Assembly (NCBI GenBank): GCA_000403315.2
Contig: KE159639.1
Location: 38,363 to 102,362 of the forward strand
Length of the DNA: 64,000 nucleotides
Direction: 5' to 3'
From: Lachnospiraceae bacterium A2
Lineage (GTDB): Bacteria; Bacillota; Clostridia; Lachnospirales; Lachnospiraceae
The notes under the pieces are model-generated. The model was not told the DNA's origin. It was given only the letters and a program-made list of their open reading frames with translations, and made no database searches. Below are positions 42,348 to 51,768 of the stretch, piece by piece; position 1 is the first letter of the stretch, and each line of letters starts with the position of its first letter. The position numbers and the translations under genes were made by a program.

Positions 42348-44132
42348 TTATCCTACCGTAAAACGTATTTTCTGCAATTCCTGCAGGCTCTTTTTATCTG
42401 CAACCAGCTTTTGCAGCCCTGCCAAATCCGTGGGGTCCAAATGGCGGGAACGGTAGCTGATGCTGTGCTCTTTCAGCTTTATGACAGTTTCCCGCAGCGC
42501 CTTTTCCTTTTCTGCCTGCGTTTCCACTTCCAAAATCTTTGCATTGAACAGCCCTGCAATTTCCTGCTGCTGCCCCTCGTCTGCAAACATGCTGATAATT
42601 TTCGCCGGGTTCAGTTCCCCCTCCCTGTGCTGGGCAAACAGTTCCCTGGCTGCCTGCTGGTACAATTCCTCGGTAAAATCCTCTGGCCCAATATATGGCC
42701 CCACAACTCCAAAAAGCTCCGGCATTTCAATCAGCCACGTCAGCATCAGCTTCTGGGACTGCTTGATGCCGTCCTCTTTTGCCCGTTTTTTATTTTCATT
42801 GATGCCGGATTTCAGGGTGCGCGCACTCCGCCCAAACCCTGCCCGGGTGCCAAGGTGCATCACTAATTTCCGCAGGTTCCCATAGCCTATCTGGTATTTT
42901 TCAGCCACAGCTTCTATATAATTGTCCCGTTCCAGTTCTTCCTCAAATTCCAGGATTTTCTCCGCAACCGCCGTCTGGAATGAGGTCTTGCCCTCCGGGT
43001 CTTTCAAATCATATTCCTGCTCTAACGTTTCTATTTCAAACAAAAAACTGTTCTGTGCTTGCCCTATCCGTTCCTGGTAGCTTTCCGCCCCTTCGGCTTT
43101 GATAAATTCATCTGGGTCTTTGTATGGCTTCATGCTGACAATCCGCACGCTGATGCCTGCATCCTTCAAAATGGGAATTGCCCGCAGCGCCGCCTTAACC
43201 CCGGCTCCGTCGCTGTCAAAGGTGCAGTATACTTCCTTTGTATACCGTTTCAGAAGCAAGGCATGGCCTTGGGTAAAGGAAGTCCCAAGGGAAGCCACCG
43301 CATTGTCAAACCCAGCCTGATGCAGGGCTATCACGTCCATATAGCCCTCGCACAGCAAAATCCCCTGCCTGCGGGAAGACCTTGCAAGGTTCAGCCCATA
43401 AAGGTTCCGGCTTTTATCAAACACCATGGTTTCCGGGGAATTCAGGTATTTCGGATCCCCAGCCCCCAGCACACGGCCCCCAAACCCAATGACACGGTGG
43501 TTCACGTCCATAATGGGGAACATCACCCGGTTCCAAAATTTATCCCTGCCGCCCCTGCCCTCGTCAATGGTAACCAGGCCGGAGTCCTTTAAAATCCCAT
43601 CCTCATATCCCTGTTTGCGGAGATATTGGTACAAATCGTTGCTGAATTTATTAGAATAGCCCAGCCCAAATTTTTTCATGGTTTCCGTGCTTAAGCCCCT
43701 GCCGGAAAAATATTCCATGGCTTTCTGCCCCTGTTCCATGCGGAGCTGTGCATAGAAATATTTTGCGGCTGCCTTATTAATTTCCAATATCCTTGCCCGC
43801 CTGTCTGCCTGCTGCCTTTCCCGCCCGGTCAGTTCCTGCTTGGGCACTGTAATCCCAGCTTTCCCGGCAAGGGTTTCCAGCGCTTCCTGGAATGTGGCAT
43901 TTTCGTACTGCATCAGGAAGGTAATTGCATTTCCGCCTGCGCCGCAGCCAAAGCAATAGTACATCTGCTTTCTCTGGGACACTGAAAAAGATGGTGTTTT
44001 CTCATTGTGGAACGGGCATAGCCCAAAATAATCCGTTCCCTTCTTCTGTAAATGCACATAGCTGGAAATCACGTCCACAATGTCATTGGCAGAACGGATT
44101 TCCTCCACAAGTTCTTCTGAAATAAAAGGCAT
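42348..44132 (-). CDS. dnaG: DNA primase
   Basis: 594 residues. The N-terminal zinc finger CPFHNEKTPSFSV with CFGCGAGG (about 39-66), the toprim core (LLCEGYMDVIALHQAG and TFDSDGAGVKAALRA), and the C-terminal DnaB-interaction helix bundle are present. It synthesises RNA primers at the replication fork. It starts with ATG at 44132 after AAAGGAG. Confidence 0.95.
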   Translation of the reverse strand: MPFISEELVEEIRSANDIVDVISSYVHLQKKGTDYFGLCPFHNEKTPSFSVSQRKQMYYCFGCGAGGNAITFLMQYENATFQEALETLAGKAGITVPKQELTGRERQQADRRARILEINKAAAKYFYAQLRMEQGQKAMEYFSGRGLSTETMKKFGLGYSNKFSNDLYQYLRKQGYEDGILKDSGLVTIDEGRGGRDKFWNRVMFPIMDVNHRVIGFGGRVLGAGDPKYLNSPETMVFDKSRNLYGLNLARSSRRQGILLCEGYMDVIALHQAGFDNAVASLGTSFTQGHALLLKRYTKEVYCTFDSDGAGVKAALRAIPILKDAGISVRIVSMKPYKDPDEFIKAEGAESYQERIGQAQNSFLFEIETLEQEYDLKDPEGKTSFQTAVAEKILEFEEELERDNYIEAVAEKYQIGYGNLRKLVMHLGTRAGFGRSARTLKSGINENKKRAKEDGIKQSQKLMLTWLIEMPELFGVVGPYIGPEDFTEELYQQAARELFAQHREGELNPAKIISMFADEGQQQEIAGLFNAKILEVETQAEKEKALRETVIKLKEHSISYRSRHLDPTDLAGLQKLVADKKSLQELQKIRFTVG

Positions 44133-44216
44133 CCAGCGCTCCTTTCCGGCAGCCAGCCAAAACCCGCCTGCCGCTTCCTAAATTACTTTGCCTATACAGC
44201 CCTTTCCTAGCCAGCC

Positions 44217-45224
44217 TTAACTCACCTGCCATGCCTTAGGCATAAAAAACTCCTCAAATTTAGCAATGGCATAGCGGTCTGTCATCCCTGCAATATAATC
44301 GCAGACTACCCGGTCACGTTTTTCCCCTTCCTCCAGCATCTTAAGGTACAGCTTTGGCAGGGCGTCAATGTTTTTATTATAATAATAAAACAGGCGGCTC
44401 AGCAAATCCTTTGCACGCTCCTCCTCCCCCTTTGCCATGGGATTCTGGTAGACATTCTGGAACATGAATTTCCGCAGGCCCTTCATAGCCTGTTCCACCT
44501 CCCCTGACATGCAGATGTCATTTTTCCCCAGGCTGTTTGTAATAATATTATGTATCAGCGTATTCAGGCGCTGCCTTGTGGTGGTTCCCAGAATCTCCCG
44601 GTATTCTGCGGGAATCCCCTCCTCAGAAAGCACTTTTCCCCGGATAGCGTCATCAATATCATGATTAATATATGCAATTTTATCGGAAAGGCGGACTATT
44701 TTCCCTTCCATTGTAGACGGCATAAGGGCTGTCTGGTGGTTCAGCATCCCGTCCCTTACCTCCCAGGTCAGGTTCAGCCCCTTCCCATCCTTTTCCAAAA
44801 TTTCCACAATACGGACGCTCTGCACATTATGCCGGAACCCATCTTCGCAAAGGGAATTGAGCATATGCTCCCCTGCATGTCCAAATGGAGTATGCCCCAA
44901 ATCATGCCCAAGGGCAATAGCCTCCACCAAATCCTCATTCAGCCGGAGAGCCTTTGCAATTGTGCGGGCATTCTGGGATACCTCCAATGTATGGGTCAGC
45001 CTGGTCCGGTAATGGTCCCCCCTCGGCGTTAAAAATACCTGCGTTTTATGCTTCAGCCGGCGGAATGACTTGCAGTGGAGGATTCTGTCCCGGTCACGCT
45101 GGAATACCGGCCGGATATCACATTGCGGTTCCTCACGGTCACGGCCCTTGGAATTCTCGCTCAGGGTTGCAAATGGGCTTAAATACGTCCGTTCCAACAG
45201 TTCCATATTTTCTCGTATGAGCAT
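44217..45224 (-). CDS. dgt: Deoxyguanosinetriphosphate triphosphohydrolase-like protein
   Basis: 335 residues with the HD metal motif: CKSFRRLKHKTQVF, TRLTHTLEVSQNA and EAIALGHDLGHTPFGHAGE. It should hydrolyse dNTPs to nucleosides and triphosphate, or regulate their level. It precedes dnaG, the usual order in Firmicutes. The ATG at 45224 is preceded by AGAGGTGATGGG. Confidence 0.9.
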   Translation of the reverse strand: MLIRENMELLERTYLSPFATLSENSKGRDREEPQCDIRPVFQRDRDRILHCKSFRRLKHKTQVFLTPRGDHYRTRLTHTLEVSQNARTIAKALRLNEDLVEAIALGHDLGHTPFGHAGEHMLNSLCEDGFRHNVQSVRIVEILEKDGKGLNLTWEVRDGMLNHQTALMPSTMEGKIVRLSDKIAYINHDIDDAIRGKVLSEEGIPAEYREILGTTTRQRLNTLIHNIITNSLGKNDICMSGEVEQAMKGLRKFMFQNVYQNPMAKGEEERAKDLLSRLFYYYNKNIDALPKLYLKMLEEGEKRDRVVCDYIAGMTDRYAIAKFEEFFMPKAWQVS

Positions 45225-45344
45225 TTCCCATCACCTCTTATATGATATATTCCGCGTAAATTCCCCATTTCCTTTATTTTTTTGCAAAAAACCGCAGAAT
45301 TTTACAAACGGATGCAGACGCTGCACAAAGTGCGGCAAGGTCTT

Positions 45345-45496
45345 TTTGCAAGGAACAAAGTATCCGGCGAGCCGGACTCTTGCGCCGGAGCGCGGCTGCG
45401 GCAGCAGCTATTTTCCCTTTCGCGTAGTGCAGTAAGAGCTTTCTTCTATAGAAAAGTGCTTTTACGCTTTAGAGTGACAAAACCTTTCCTATAGAA
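45345..45496. repeat. Composite intergenic palindromic repeat, 45.4 kb copy
   Basis: Core 45444-45496 has TTCTATAGAAAAG and CCTTTCCTATAGAA ends with ACGCTTTAGAGTG in the centre. The preceding GC-rich part has diverged from other copies. It lies between dgt and the tRNA-Leu terminator. Confidence 0.7.
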
Positions 45497-45497
45497 A

Positions 45498-45530
45498 GAA
45501 AAAGAGCTATTGCCTACGCAACAGCTCTTT
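45498..45530 (-). terminator. Terminator of tRNA-Leu(CAG)
   Basis: On the minus strand AAAGAGCTGTTG pairs with CAATAGCTCTTT, followed by a T-rich run, just after the tRNA. Confidence 0.85.
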
Positions 45531-45537
45531 CTTATGA

Positions 45538-45621
45538 TGCAGGAGATGGGACTTGAACCCACACGATATTGCTACCACAGGCACCTGAAGCCTGCGCGTC
45601 TGCCAATTCCGCCACTCCTGC
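45538..45621 (-). tRNA. tRNA-Leu, anticodon CAG
   Basis: The 84-nt sequence begins GCAGGAGTGGCGGAATTGGC and pairs with a 3' CTCCTGC. The long variable arm and GGTTCAAGTCCC T-loop are typical of class II tRNAs. The anticodon loop TTCAGGT gives CAG. CCA is not encoded. Confidence 0.95.
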
Positions 45622-45714
45622 AAAACTGACAATAGTTATTATATATGCTAGAGGGAAGAATGTCAATACTTTTTTTGAATTTTTTAGAAAAAATTATATC
45701 CACAAAAAGCTCGG

Positions 45715-47880
45715 TCAGGCTCCCTGCCCTTCCTGCTGCACATTCCGCAGAAACCCCACGTATGTCACCACAAAATAAACCAGATAAATCCCAAAAAACA
45801 GAAGGATGCTCCGCAGGAAAAACCCTCCCGGCATGGTGGGGACGCCAGTGGCTATTACAAACTGCCTGCTGACAAACAGAATCATTTTCCCGCTGATAAC
45901 GATGGCAAGCAGCGCTGGGCAAAGGTAATAAGCGGCAAGCTGCCTGCGCACCAGACGCTGGATCTGCGCCTGCTCAAGCCCCAGCTTTGCCAGCAGGCCA
46001 TAGCGCAGCTTATATTTTGCAGAATCGCTTAGCTGCTGCACAGACAGCACAGTCACTGCCACGCACACATACACTATCCCGATATAAAACAGTGGGATAA
46101 TGACAGAAGCCAGCATATATTTGATTTCGGGTATCATATTGTCCCGCACTTCATGTTCCAGCACGGCAGAAATAATATTGTCTGAGCCGCAGCAAAACCC
46201 ATTTTCAGAATCCCACTTAAACTCTGGCAGCCTGTCCCCGCCTGCAGCTGCCAGCCTATCTCCAAGCCCAAGGGGAGCTGTACCTTCCAATGCGGCTACC
46301 AGTTCAGAATAAAAAGGTTCCATCCGCCCAAGCACGCCGTCCGGCACAACAATCACATAATCTGCCCCATTATGCCCGTCTTGGGAAAAATATTCCCCAT
46401 AGACCCCTTTACAGGAAAGGAACCCATCCCCGGATGCATTTTTAATTTCCAAATCTTTCCCTATCTCCTGCAGTTCCCCCAGCAGGCGCGGCTTTACCTG
46501 TACCAGATATTCCGTCCCTTCCAAAGATACCTTGGGGTATCCAAGCATTTCCCTTAAGCAATTATAATCAGAAATGCCCATATATGTGTCGTAGGGATAG
46601 TAAACCCCGCCTTCCAGCAGCATTTTTTCAATTTTCCCTTTATCCGGCCTGCCAGCTCTGTCCTGATACATCGTCCCCCATGCCTCCAGGTTTGCCAGGA
46701 GCCATGTATTAGCTTGCCTGCCCTTATCTGTGTAAATCCGGTAAACATAATGGCTGGAAACTTCTGTATGCCTTTCAAGCATTTCCAATTCTTCCTTAAA
46801 ATTATCTGATACATCCTTGCTGTATACCTGCACATCAAACGGGAATTTCCCTTCCAGCACCGTATTTTCATAATCGCTGAACATGAGCGCAAGGGACGCC
46901 CCTATCAATGCAAGGGTGAAGAGCGATGTCAGCGTACCCATGGTAAATTGCATTGTCCGTACTTTAGCGGCAAACTGCCGGAGCAGGAATAAGTTCTGCC
47001 CCTGGTAAACCAAAGCGCCGCGTCCCCGCACATAGCAAATCAGCCATGCAGAAATCCCCCAGTAAAAAAGGTAAATTGTCACGACAAGCCCTACCAAAAA
47101 CACAGAAACCCCAAGTACGCTTTGAAGCCTTTCAAACCACGCCCAAAACACAAGGATAAATACCACGGACACCGGAAGCAGGATGCGCCTTGCCCCCTCG
47201 CGGCCTTCTTTGATTTCTTCATTCTGGCGTTTGGCATCCATCAGGCCCTTGATGTTCATTTTGCGGAATTTCCACCTGCACCGGAACAGCGCCAGCAGAT
47301 AACAACCGGCAAAACAGGCCAACGTCATAAGAGCCGTACGCCCATGGAAGGAAATATGCAGGCGGTATTCCATCCGAACCATAGCAAACATCACGGCCTC
47401 AACCACCTGTTGGAACAGAATCCCAAGAAGGCTCCCCAAAAGGAATGAAATTCCCCCTAACATAAGGTTTTCCTTAAGGTACAGGCTGGAAACATCTTTC
47501 TTTTCCATGCCAAGGAGCAGGTAAATCCCAAATTCATCGCTCCGCTTTTCTAACATAAACCCTACCATATAATGGATCAGCCACGCTACAATCAATACGA
47601 TAAATACCGTTGCAAGGCCGATCATAACTTCCATAATCCCCTCAACCTCAAAATATCCCCGCAGCCCATTCTGGAAAATCAGGCTGTTGAAGGCATACAT
47701 CAGCGCATTGATTACCGTCATGGTAAGCAGGTACACAAGGTAATCCCGGGCAGAACGCTTCATGTTCCGGTATGCCAATTTCACAAAAAGCCATTGCGGG
47801 TTTCCCCCATCTTCCTTGTCTGGCCGCCCCTTCGGGCGTTTCTCCGGTTGCCGGAAAGAGGCAACTGTTTCTTTATGCAT
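45715..47880 (-). CDS. BceB-like peptide detoxification ABC permease
   Basis: 721 residues from the ATG at 47880. It shows about ten membrane segments in the BceB/FtsX arrangement: one near 50, three around 85-200, a pair near 240-310, a large extracellular domain (about 340-540) and three near the C-terminus. The large domain between membrane segments is thought to bind the peptide or its lipid target. It overlaps the ATPase stop by 8 bp and follows the BceRS-like genes, forming a peptide-sensing and -resistance unit. Confidence 0.88.
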   Translation of the reverse strand: MHKETVASFRQPEKRPKGRPDKEDGGNPQWLFVKLAYRNMKRSARDYLVYLLTMTVINALMYAFNSLIFQNGLRGYFEVEGIMEVMIGLATVFIVLIVAWLIHYMVGFMLEKRSDEFGIYLLLGMEKKDVSSLYLKENLMLGGISFLLGSLLGILFQQVVEAVMFAMVRMEYRLHISFHGRTALMTLACFAGCYLLALFRCRWKFRKMNIKGLMDAKRQNEEIKEGREGARRILLPVSVVFILVFWAWFERLQSVLGVSVFLVGLVVTIYLFYWGISAWLICYVRGRGALVYQGQNLFLLRQFAAKVRTMQFTMGTLTSLFTLALIGASLALMFSDYENTVLEGKFPFDVQVYSKDVSDNFKEELEMLERHTEVSSHYVYRIYTDKGRQANTWLLANLEAWGTMYQDRAGRPDKGKIEKMLLEGGVYYPYDTYMGISDYNCLREMLGYPKVSLEGTEYLVQVKPRLLGELQEIGKDLEIKNASGDGFLSCKGVYGEYFSQDGHNGADYVIVVPDGVLGRMEPFYSELVAALEGTAPLGLGDRLAAAGGDRLPEFKWDSENGFCCGSDNIISAVLEHEVRDNMIPEIKYMLASVIIPLFYIGIVYVCVAVTVLSVQQLSDSAKYKLRYGLLAKLGLEQAQIQRLVRRQLAAYYLCPALLAIVISGKMILFVSRQFVIATGVPTMPGGFFLRSILLFFGIYLVYFVVTYVGFLRNVQQEGQGA

Positions 47881-48637
47881 CCGGCTCCCTCCCTCCTGCC
47901 AAGGACAGCACTTCAAGGATTTCCTGCAAAAATGCCTGCCTTCCCTTCTGCCCCCGCACCAGTTCATGGAAGATCCTGCCGTCCTTTAAAAACAGGATCC
48001 GCCCACAGTAACTGGCAGAAAAGGCATCATGGGTCACCATCAGGATGGTAGCCCCTACCCTGCTGTTCAAATCTGTAAATGTTTCCAGCAGCATCTGGGC
48101 AGAAAGGGAATCCAATGCCCCGGTAGGCTCATCCGCCAAAAGAAGCTGGGGATGGTTCACAATTGCCCTTGCACATGCGCACCGCTGCTTCTGCCCGCCG
48201 GACACCTGATAAGGGAACTTCCCCCGGATATCCGATATCCCCATCCACCCCATTACCCGTTGGCAGGAATTCTGGATTTCCTGCCTGCTGCCGCCCCGGA
48301 GGGACATGGCAAGGATAATATTTTCTTCAATTGTCAGGGTGTCCAGCAGGTTATACTCCTGAAACACAAACCCAAGGTTCTCCCTGCGGAACCTAGCCAG
48401 CCCTTCTTCTTCCAATTCTGTAATGTCCACATCCCCATAATAAATGTGCCCGGAAGTCACTTGGTCAATGGTGGCAAGCAGGTTCAGCAGGGTAGTCTTG
48501 CCAGAGCCGGAGGCTCCCATCACCCCTACGAATTCCCCCTTTGCTACCCGAAACGTAACCCGGTCCACTGCCTTTGTCACATTGGATGATGTCCCATAAT
48601 ATTTTTCCACATCGCATACCCTGATATAACCGTCCAT
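47873..48637 (-). CDS. BceA-like ABC transporter ATPase
   Basis: 254 residues with Walker A GASGSGKTT (about 41-49), signature VSGGQKQRCACARAIV, Walker B LLLADEPTGALDS and H-loop MVTHDAFSA. It powers the BceB-like permease, to remove peptides such as bacitracin or lantibiotics from their lipid targets. The ATG at 48637 is preceded by GGGACGGAGAAA. Confidence 0.9.
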   Translation of the reverse strand: MDGYIRVCDVEKYYGTSSNVTKAVDRVTFRVAKGEFVGVMGASGSGKTTLLNLLATIDQVTSGHIYYGDVDITELEEEGLARFRRENLGFVFQEYNLLDTLTIEENIILAMSLRGGSRQEIQNSCQRVMGWMGISDIRGKFPYQVSGGQKQRCACARAIVNHPQLLLADEPTGALDSLSAQMLLETFTDLNSRVGATILMVTHDAFSASYCGRILFLKDGRIFHELVRGQKGRQAFLQEILEVLSLAGGREPDA

Positions 48638-48672
48638 AATTTTTCTCCGTCCCTTGATTGTTACATGGCTTT

Positions 48673-48728
48673 ATTGTACCAGAGTTTTTCTTGCCGTGGT
48701 ATGTAATTTGTTTGCAATAACCTTACAT
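48673..48728 (-). promoter_or_regulatory. Promoter and probable response-regulator site for the BceAB-like genes
   Basis: The -10-like TACAAT is at 48678-48673. An ATGTAA/TTACAT inverted repeat with a 16-bp gap (48701-48728) lies just upstream, where a BceR-type activator would bind. The -35 is poor, consistent with activator dependence. Confidence 0.5.
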
Positions 48729-48831
48729 TTTCGAAAGATAAGCCATTCCTTTTCGCCTTTTGGGCAGATGTAAACATTATTTGACATCCCAAAAATAATG
48801 CAAAATATCTTTTACATCCTCAAAATATGTA

Positions 48832-49896
48832 TCAATGTCCTTCTCCCTTTTCGATAGCCACAATAAAATTGCTAATTGGAAACGTAAGCATTATTTTCGT
48901 CCCCTTCCCAAGTACAGACTCCGCAGAAATCCCTACGCCCAGCCGCCCGCAGAGTTTTTTGCAGAGGTAAAGCCCCATCCCGGTAGCCTGCCCCCGCGCA
49001 CGGCCGTTACTCCCAGTAAAGCCCTTTTCAAAAATACGGGAAACATCTTCCGGCGGTATGCCTGCCCCATTGTCCTCAAATACAAAAGTAACCCCATATT
49101 GCCCCGCCCTTGTATACACGGAGAATACTGGGGATTCCGAACAATATTTTACGCTGTTTAACGCTATCTGCTCCAAAATAAAGCCAATCCATTTCCGGTC
49201 CGTGTACACAAAATCCTTACAATCTATGGATGCGCTGACATGGTTCTGGATGAAAAGCAGGCGGTTTTTTGCCAAAACCTCCGCGGCAACCTCCTGCAAA
49301 TCCGTTTTTTGGATAAAGTAATCCTTGTAAACTTCCCCAGACCTTGCGTAGTACAGGGCCATATCCACATAATTTTCAATTTTCCGGTTCTCCATACGGA
49401 TAGTGCGCAGTATCTCTTTCCACGCGTTTTCCTCCTGTCCCTTGACAGCCCCTCCCTTGCCCACGTTTTCACAGATAGAAGCAATTCCGGTAATCGGCGC
49501 CTTTATCTCATGCACCCATCCCTCAATGTACTCCCGGTACTCTTTTTGCTCATCTTCGGTCCTCCGGATCTGCTCAATGGCTGCTTTGTTGGAACACTTA
49601 AAATATTTGCGGTATAGCTTATCCTCTAAGGAAAAAGAAGGCGGGAGCAGTTCCCCCAGCAGATGCCTCTGTTCTATCTGCCCTAAGATATTTTCAATTT
49701 CGCTAAAATACTTTTTTCTGGAAATGTATGTGGCAGAAAGCCAAATGCCCAGAATCAGGGACCAAAAAATCAGAATCAGGGCTATGCCCGCCAGAAAATA
49801 GCCGGTAAGCCCCAAAAAGACTGCCAATGCCCCCATTGCGGCAGCATGCAGCAGCAAAAGCAGGCATTTGTCTTTTAAAAATGACAGAACATTCAT
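48832..49896 (-). CDS. BceS-like intramembrane-sensing histidine kinase
   Basis: 354 residues. Two close hydrophobic helices (LLLHAAAMGALAVFLGLTG; FLAGIALILIFWSLILGIW) at the N-terminus with almost no extracellular loop are the hallmark of intramembrane-sensing kinases. The H-box IEGWVHEIKAPITGIASI, N-box IALNSVKYC and G-box DNGAGIPPEDVSRI are present. It takes its signal from the BceAB-like transporter. It overlaps the response regulator by 4 bp. Confidence 0.9.
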   Translation of the reverse strand: MNVLSFLKDKCLLLLLHAAAMGALAVFLGLTGYFLAGIALILIFWSLILGIWLSATYISRKKYFSEIENILGQIEQRHLLGELLPPSFSLEDKLYRKYFKCSNKAAIEQIRRTEDEQKEYREYIEGWVHEIKAPITGIASICENVGKGGAVKGQEENAWKEILRTIRMENRKIENYVDMALYYARSGEVYKDYFIQKTDLQEVAAEVLAKNRLLFIQNHVSASIDCKDFVYTDRKWIGFILEQIALNSVKYCSESPVFSVYTRAGQYGVTFVFEDNGAGIPPEDVSRIFEKGFTGSNGRARGQATGMGLYLCKKLCGRLGVGISAESVLGKGTKIMLTFPISNFIVAIEKGEGH

Positions 49897-50570
49897 ATCC
49901 GGTACCCCATTCCCCGTTTTGTTTCAATAAAGCCATGGACACCGACGGCGCGCAGCTTTTCACGGATTCTTGTGATATGTACGCTCAGGGCATTGTCGTC
50001 AATGAAAATCTGGTTTTCCCAAAGATATTCCACCAGTTCCACCCTTGGGACATACTGCCCCGGATGCAGGAACAGGCGGTGCATGATTTTCATTTCGTTT
50101 TTCGTCAATTCCGCCTGTCCCCCTTGGCTGTAAATCAGGCAGCCGGCAATGTCCAATCCCACGCCTTTCCATGAAAACCGGGTATTTTCCTGCTGGGAAA
50201 CCCCTTTCGTCCGCCTGAGCACCGCCCCAATCCGCGCCAGCAAGATTTGCCCTTGGTAGGGCTTTGTGATATAGTCGTCGCCCCCTTTTAACATGCCTGT
50301 CAGCTCGTCCATAGAATCTGTGCGGCTGGTAAGGAAAATTACTGGTATTCCTGCTGCATGCTCCTGGATCTGCGCACAGATGTCAAAACCGCTGCAGCCG
50401 GGGAGGTTTACGTCCAAAAGTACCAAGTCTGGCTGTTCCCTTTGGATTTGCGGCAAAAGCCCTTGGAAATCCTCCGCCAATACCGCTTGGTAGCCTGCCT
50501 GCCCCAAAAGGGTTTTCAGTTCCCTGCTGATGATTTCTTCATCTTCTGCAATTAAAATTTTGCTGCCCAT
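49893..50570 (-). CDS. BceR-like response regulator
   Basis: 225 residues. The receiver has IAEDEEIISRE at the start, phosphoacceptor LVLLDVNLPGCSG and Lys in ITKPYQ; the C-terminal OmpR-type domain has LTKNEMKIMHRLF and GYRI at the end. It likely activates the transporter promoter at 48673-48728. The ATG at 50570 is preceded by GGAGGTGGGGG; an ATG at 50606 is possible but less well placed. Confidence 0.9.
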   Translation of the reverse strand: MGSKILIAEDEEIISRELKTLLGQAGYQAVLAEDFQGLLPQIQREQPDLVLLDVNLPGCSGFDICAQIQEHAAGIPVIFLTSRTDSMDELTGMLKGGDDYITKPYQGQILLARIGAVLRRTKGVSQQENTRFSWKGVGLDIAGCLIYSQGGQAELTKNEMKIMHRLFLHPGQYVPRVELVEYLWENQIFIDDNALSVHITRIREKLRAVGVHGFIETKRGMGYRI

Positions 50571-50637
50571 GCCCCCACCTCCGCTGCTGATAATTTTCTG
50601 TTCCATATAAAATTCCCCTGCCCCATAACATGGCTAG

Positions 50638-51672
50638 TTACTTCGATGTGATATGCCCTACATTTTTTATTAAAATAGAAATGCTCCCGTCCAGGCCTGT
50701 AATAAATTCAATATGCTCCCCATCCTGGTACTGCTCCATGGGAATCTTGATTTCTACCCCGGTGTCGGTGGTAAGGTGCTGCTTTTCAAACCTGCGGGCG
50801 GTACTTTCTGCCCGGGGCTCAATGCGGGCATCCGGCCCCATTTTATATTTTTCCAGCTTTTCGTTTACTTCTTCTTTATATTCTTCTTTTCCCTGAAAGA
50901 CCTTGTCCAGCACAAAAGGCACATCCACCGCGCCAGTTTCCGCTAACTGCTCATGGATCACCTGCTTGGTTTCCATCTGGGCTTCAAACTGTTCCCCATC
51001 GCTGAAATATTTTTTCTGCACCGTGCCAATGGCGCGGGTAACAATTGACAGTTGGGTTTTGGGGGACAGGGGGCCGCTGCAGTGCAAAAACAGCTTGGAA
51101 AAATAATTGGTTTTCGTACCGTTGACCTCATATTTTTTCTCTGTCAGGGAAATTGAAAAATCTGACAGGCGGATAATGGCGGCTTCCGACAGTTTTTGGG
51201 CGGCTGTGGGAAGGATTGCCCGGAACTTAATAATTTCATTGGTATTCCCAAAGGCGTCCGACTGGGTTTGGTGGGTATAGGAGGTTTTATAATCCATTTT
51301 CAGCAAAGCCAGGTAATTTTCCGTATCCGTCCCAAACAGCGCCACCACAAAATCTGCTTGGGGAATCTCAATATTTTGGTTCATAATCCCATATAAATGG
51401 GCGGCAATATTCTGGCTGGCTGTTACAAATGCTTCATCCGTCAGCCCTGCTTCTTCCAATACAAGAAGCTGCTGGTATACCTGGGATTCCTCTTTGCGGA
51501 ATTCACAGGTTTTCTTGTCGTCCGTAGCATCAATTTTGCAAATATGCTCCCGCAGGAAATCCCCAAAATCTGAACCGTAATCCAACAGGGTATCGGAAAG
51601 CACCGGCACCCCCACATCGGAGTCTAAAATGTGCACGATAACCTTCCGAAGCCTGATTTCCCCTTTTTCCAT
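50638..51672 (-). CDS. Nucleoid-associated protein (NdpA/YejK family)
   Basis: 344 residues matching the NA37/PF04245 family: an N-terminal MEKGEIRLRKVIVHILDSD, a central ALFGTDTENYLALLKMDYK and a C-terminal GPLSPKTQLSIVTRAIG segment. Homologues associate with the nucleoid in gamma-proteobacteria; the role in Firmicutes is unknown. The ATG at 51672 is preferred to 51720 on spacing from AAAGGAATTG. Confidence 0.75.
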   Translation of the reverse strand: MEKGEIRLRKVIVHILDSDVGVPVLSDTLLDYGSDFGDFLREHICKIDATDDKKTCEFRKEESQVYQQLLVLEEAGLTDEAFVTASQNIAAHLYGIMNQNIEIPQADFVVALFGTDTENYLALLKMDYKTSYTHQTQSDAFGNTNEIIKFRAILPTAAQKLSEAAIIRLSDFSISLTEKKYEVNGTKTNYFSKLFLHCSGPLSPKTQLSIVTRAIGTVQKKYFSDGEQFEAQMETKQVIHEQLAETGAVDVPFVLDKVFQGKEEYKEEVNEKLEKYKMGPDARIEPRAESTARRFEKQHLTTDTGVEIKIPMEQYQDGEHIEFITGLDGSISILIKNVGHITSK

Positions 51673-51768
51673 AATTACCACAATTCCTTTCTCTGTCTGT
51701 AAAACGCCGGTTAGCAGCACGGCAGGAATATCCGTCCCTCTTTTGCCGTGCTGCGCCGCTGCAGTGCA

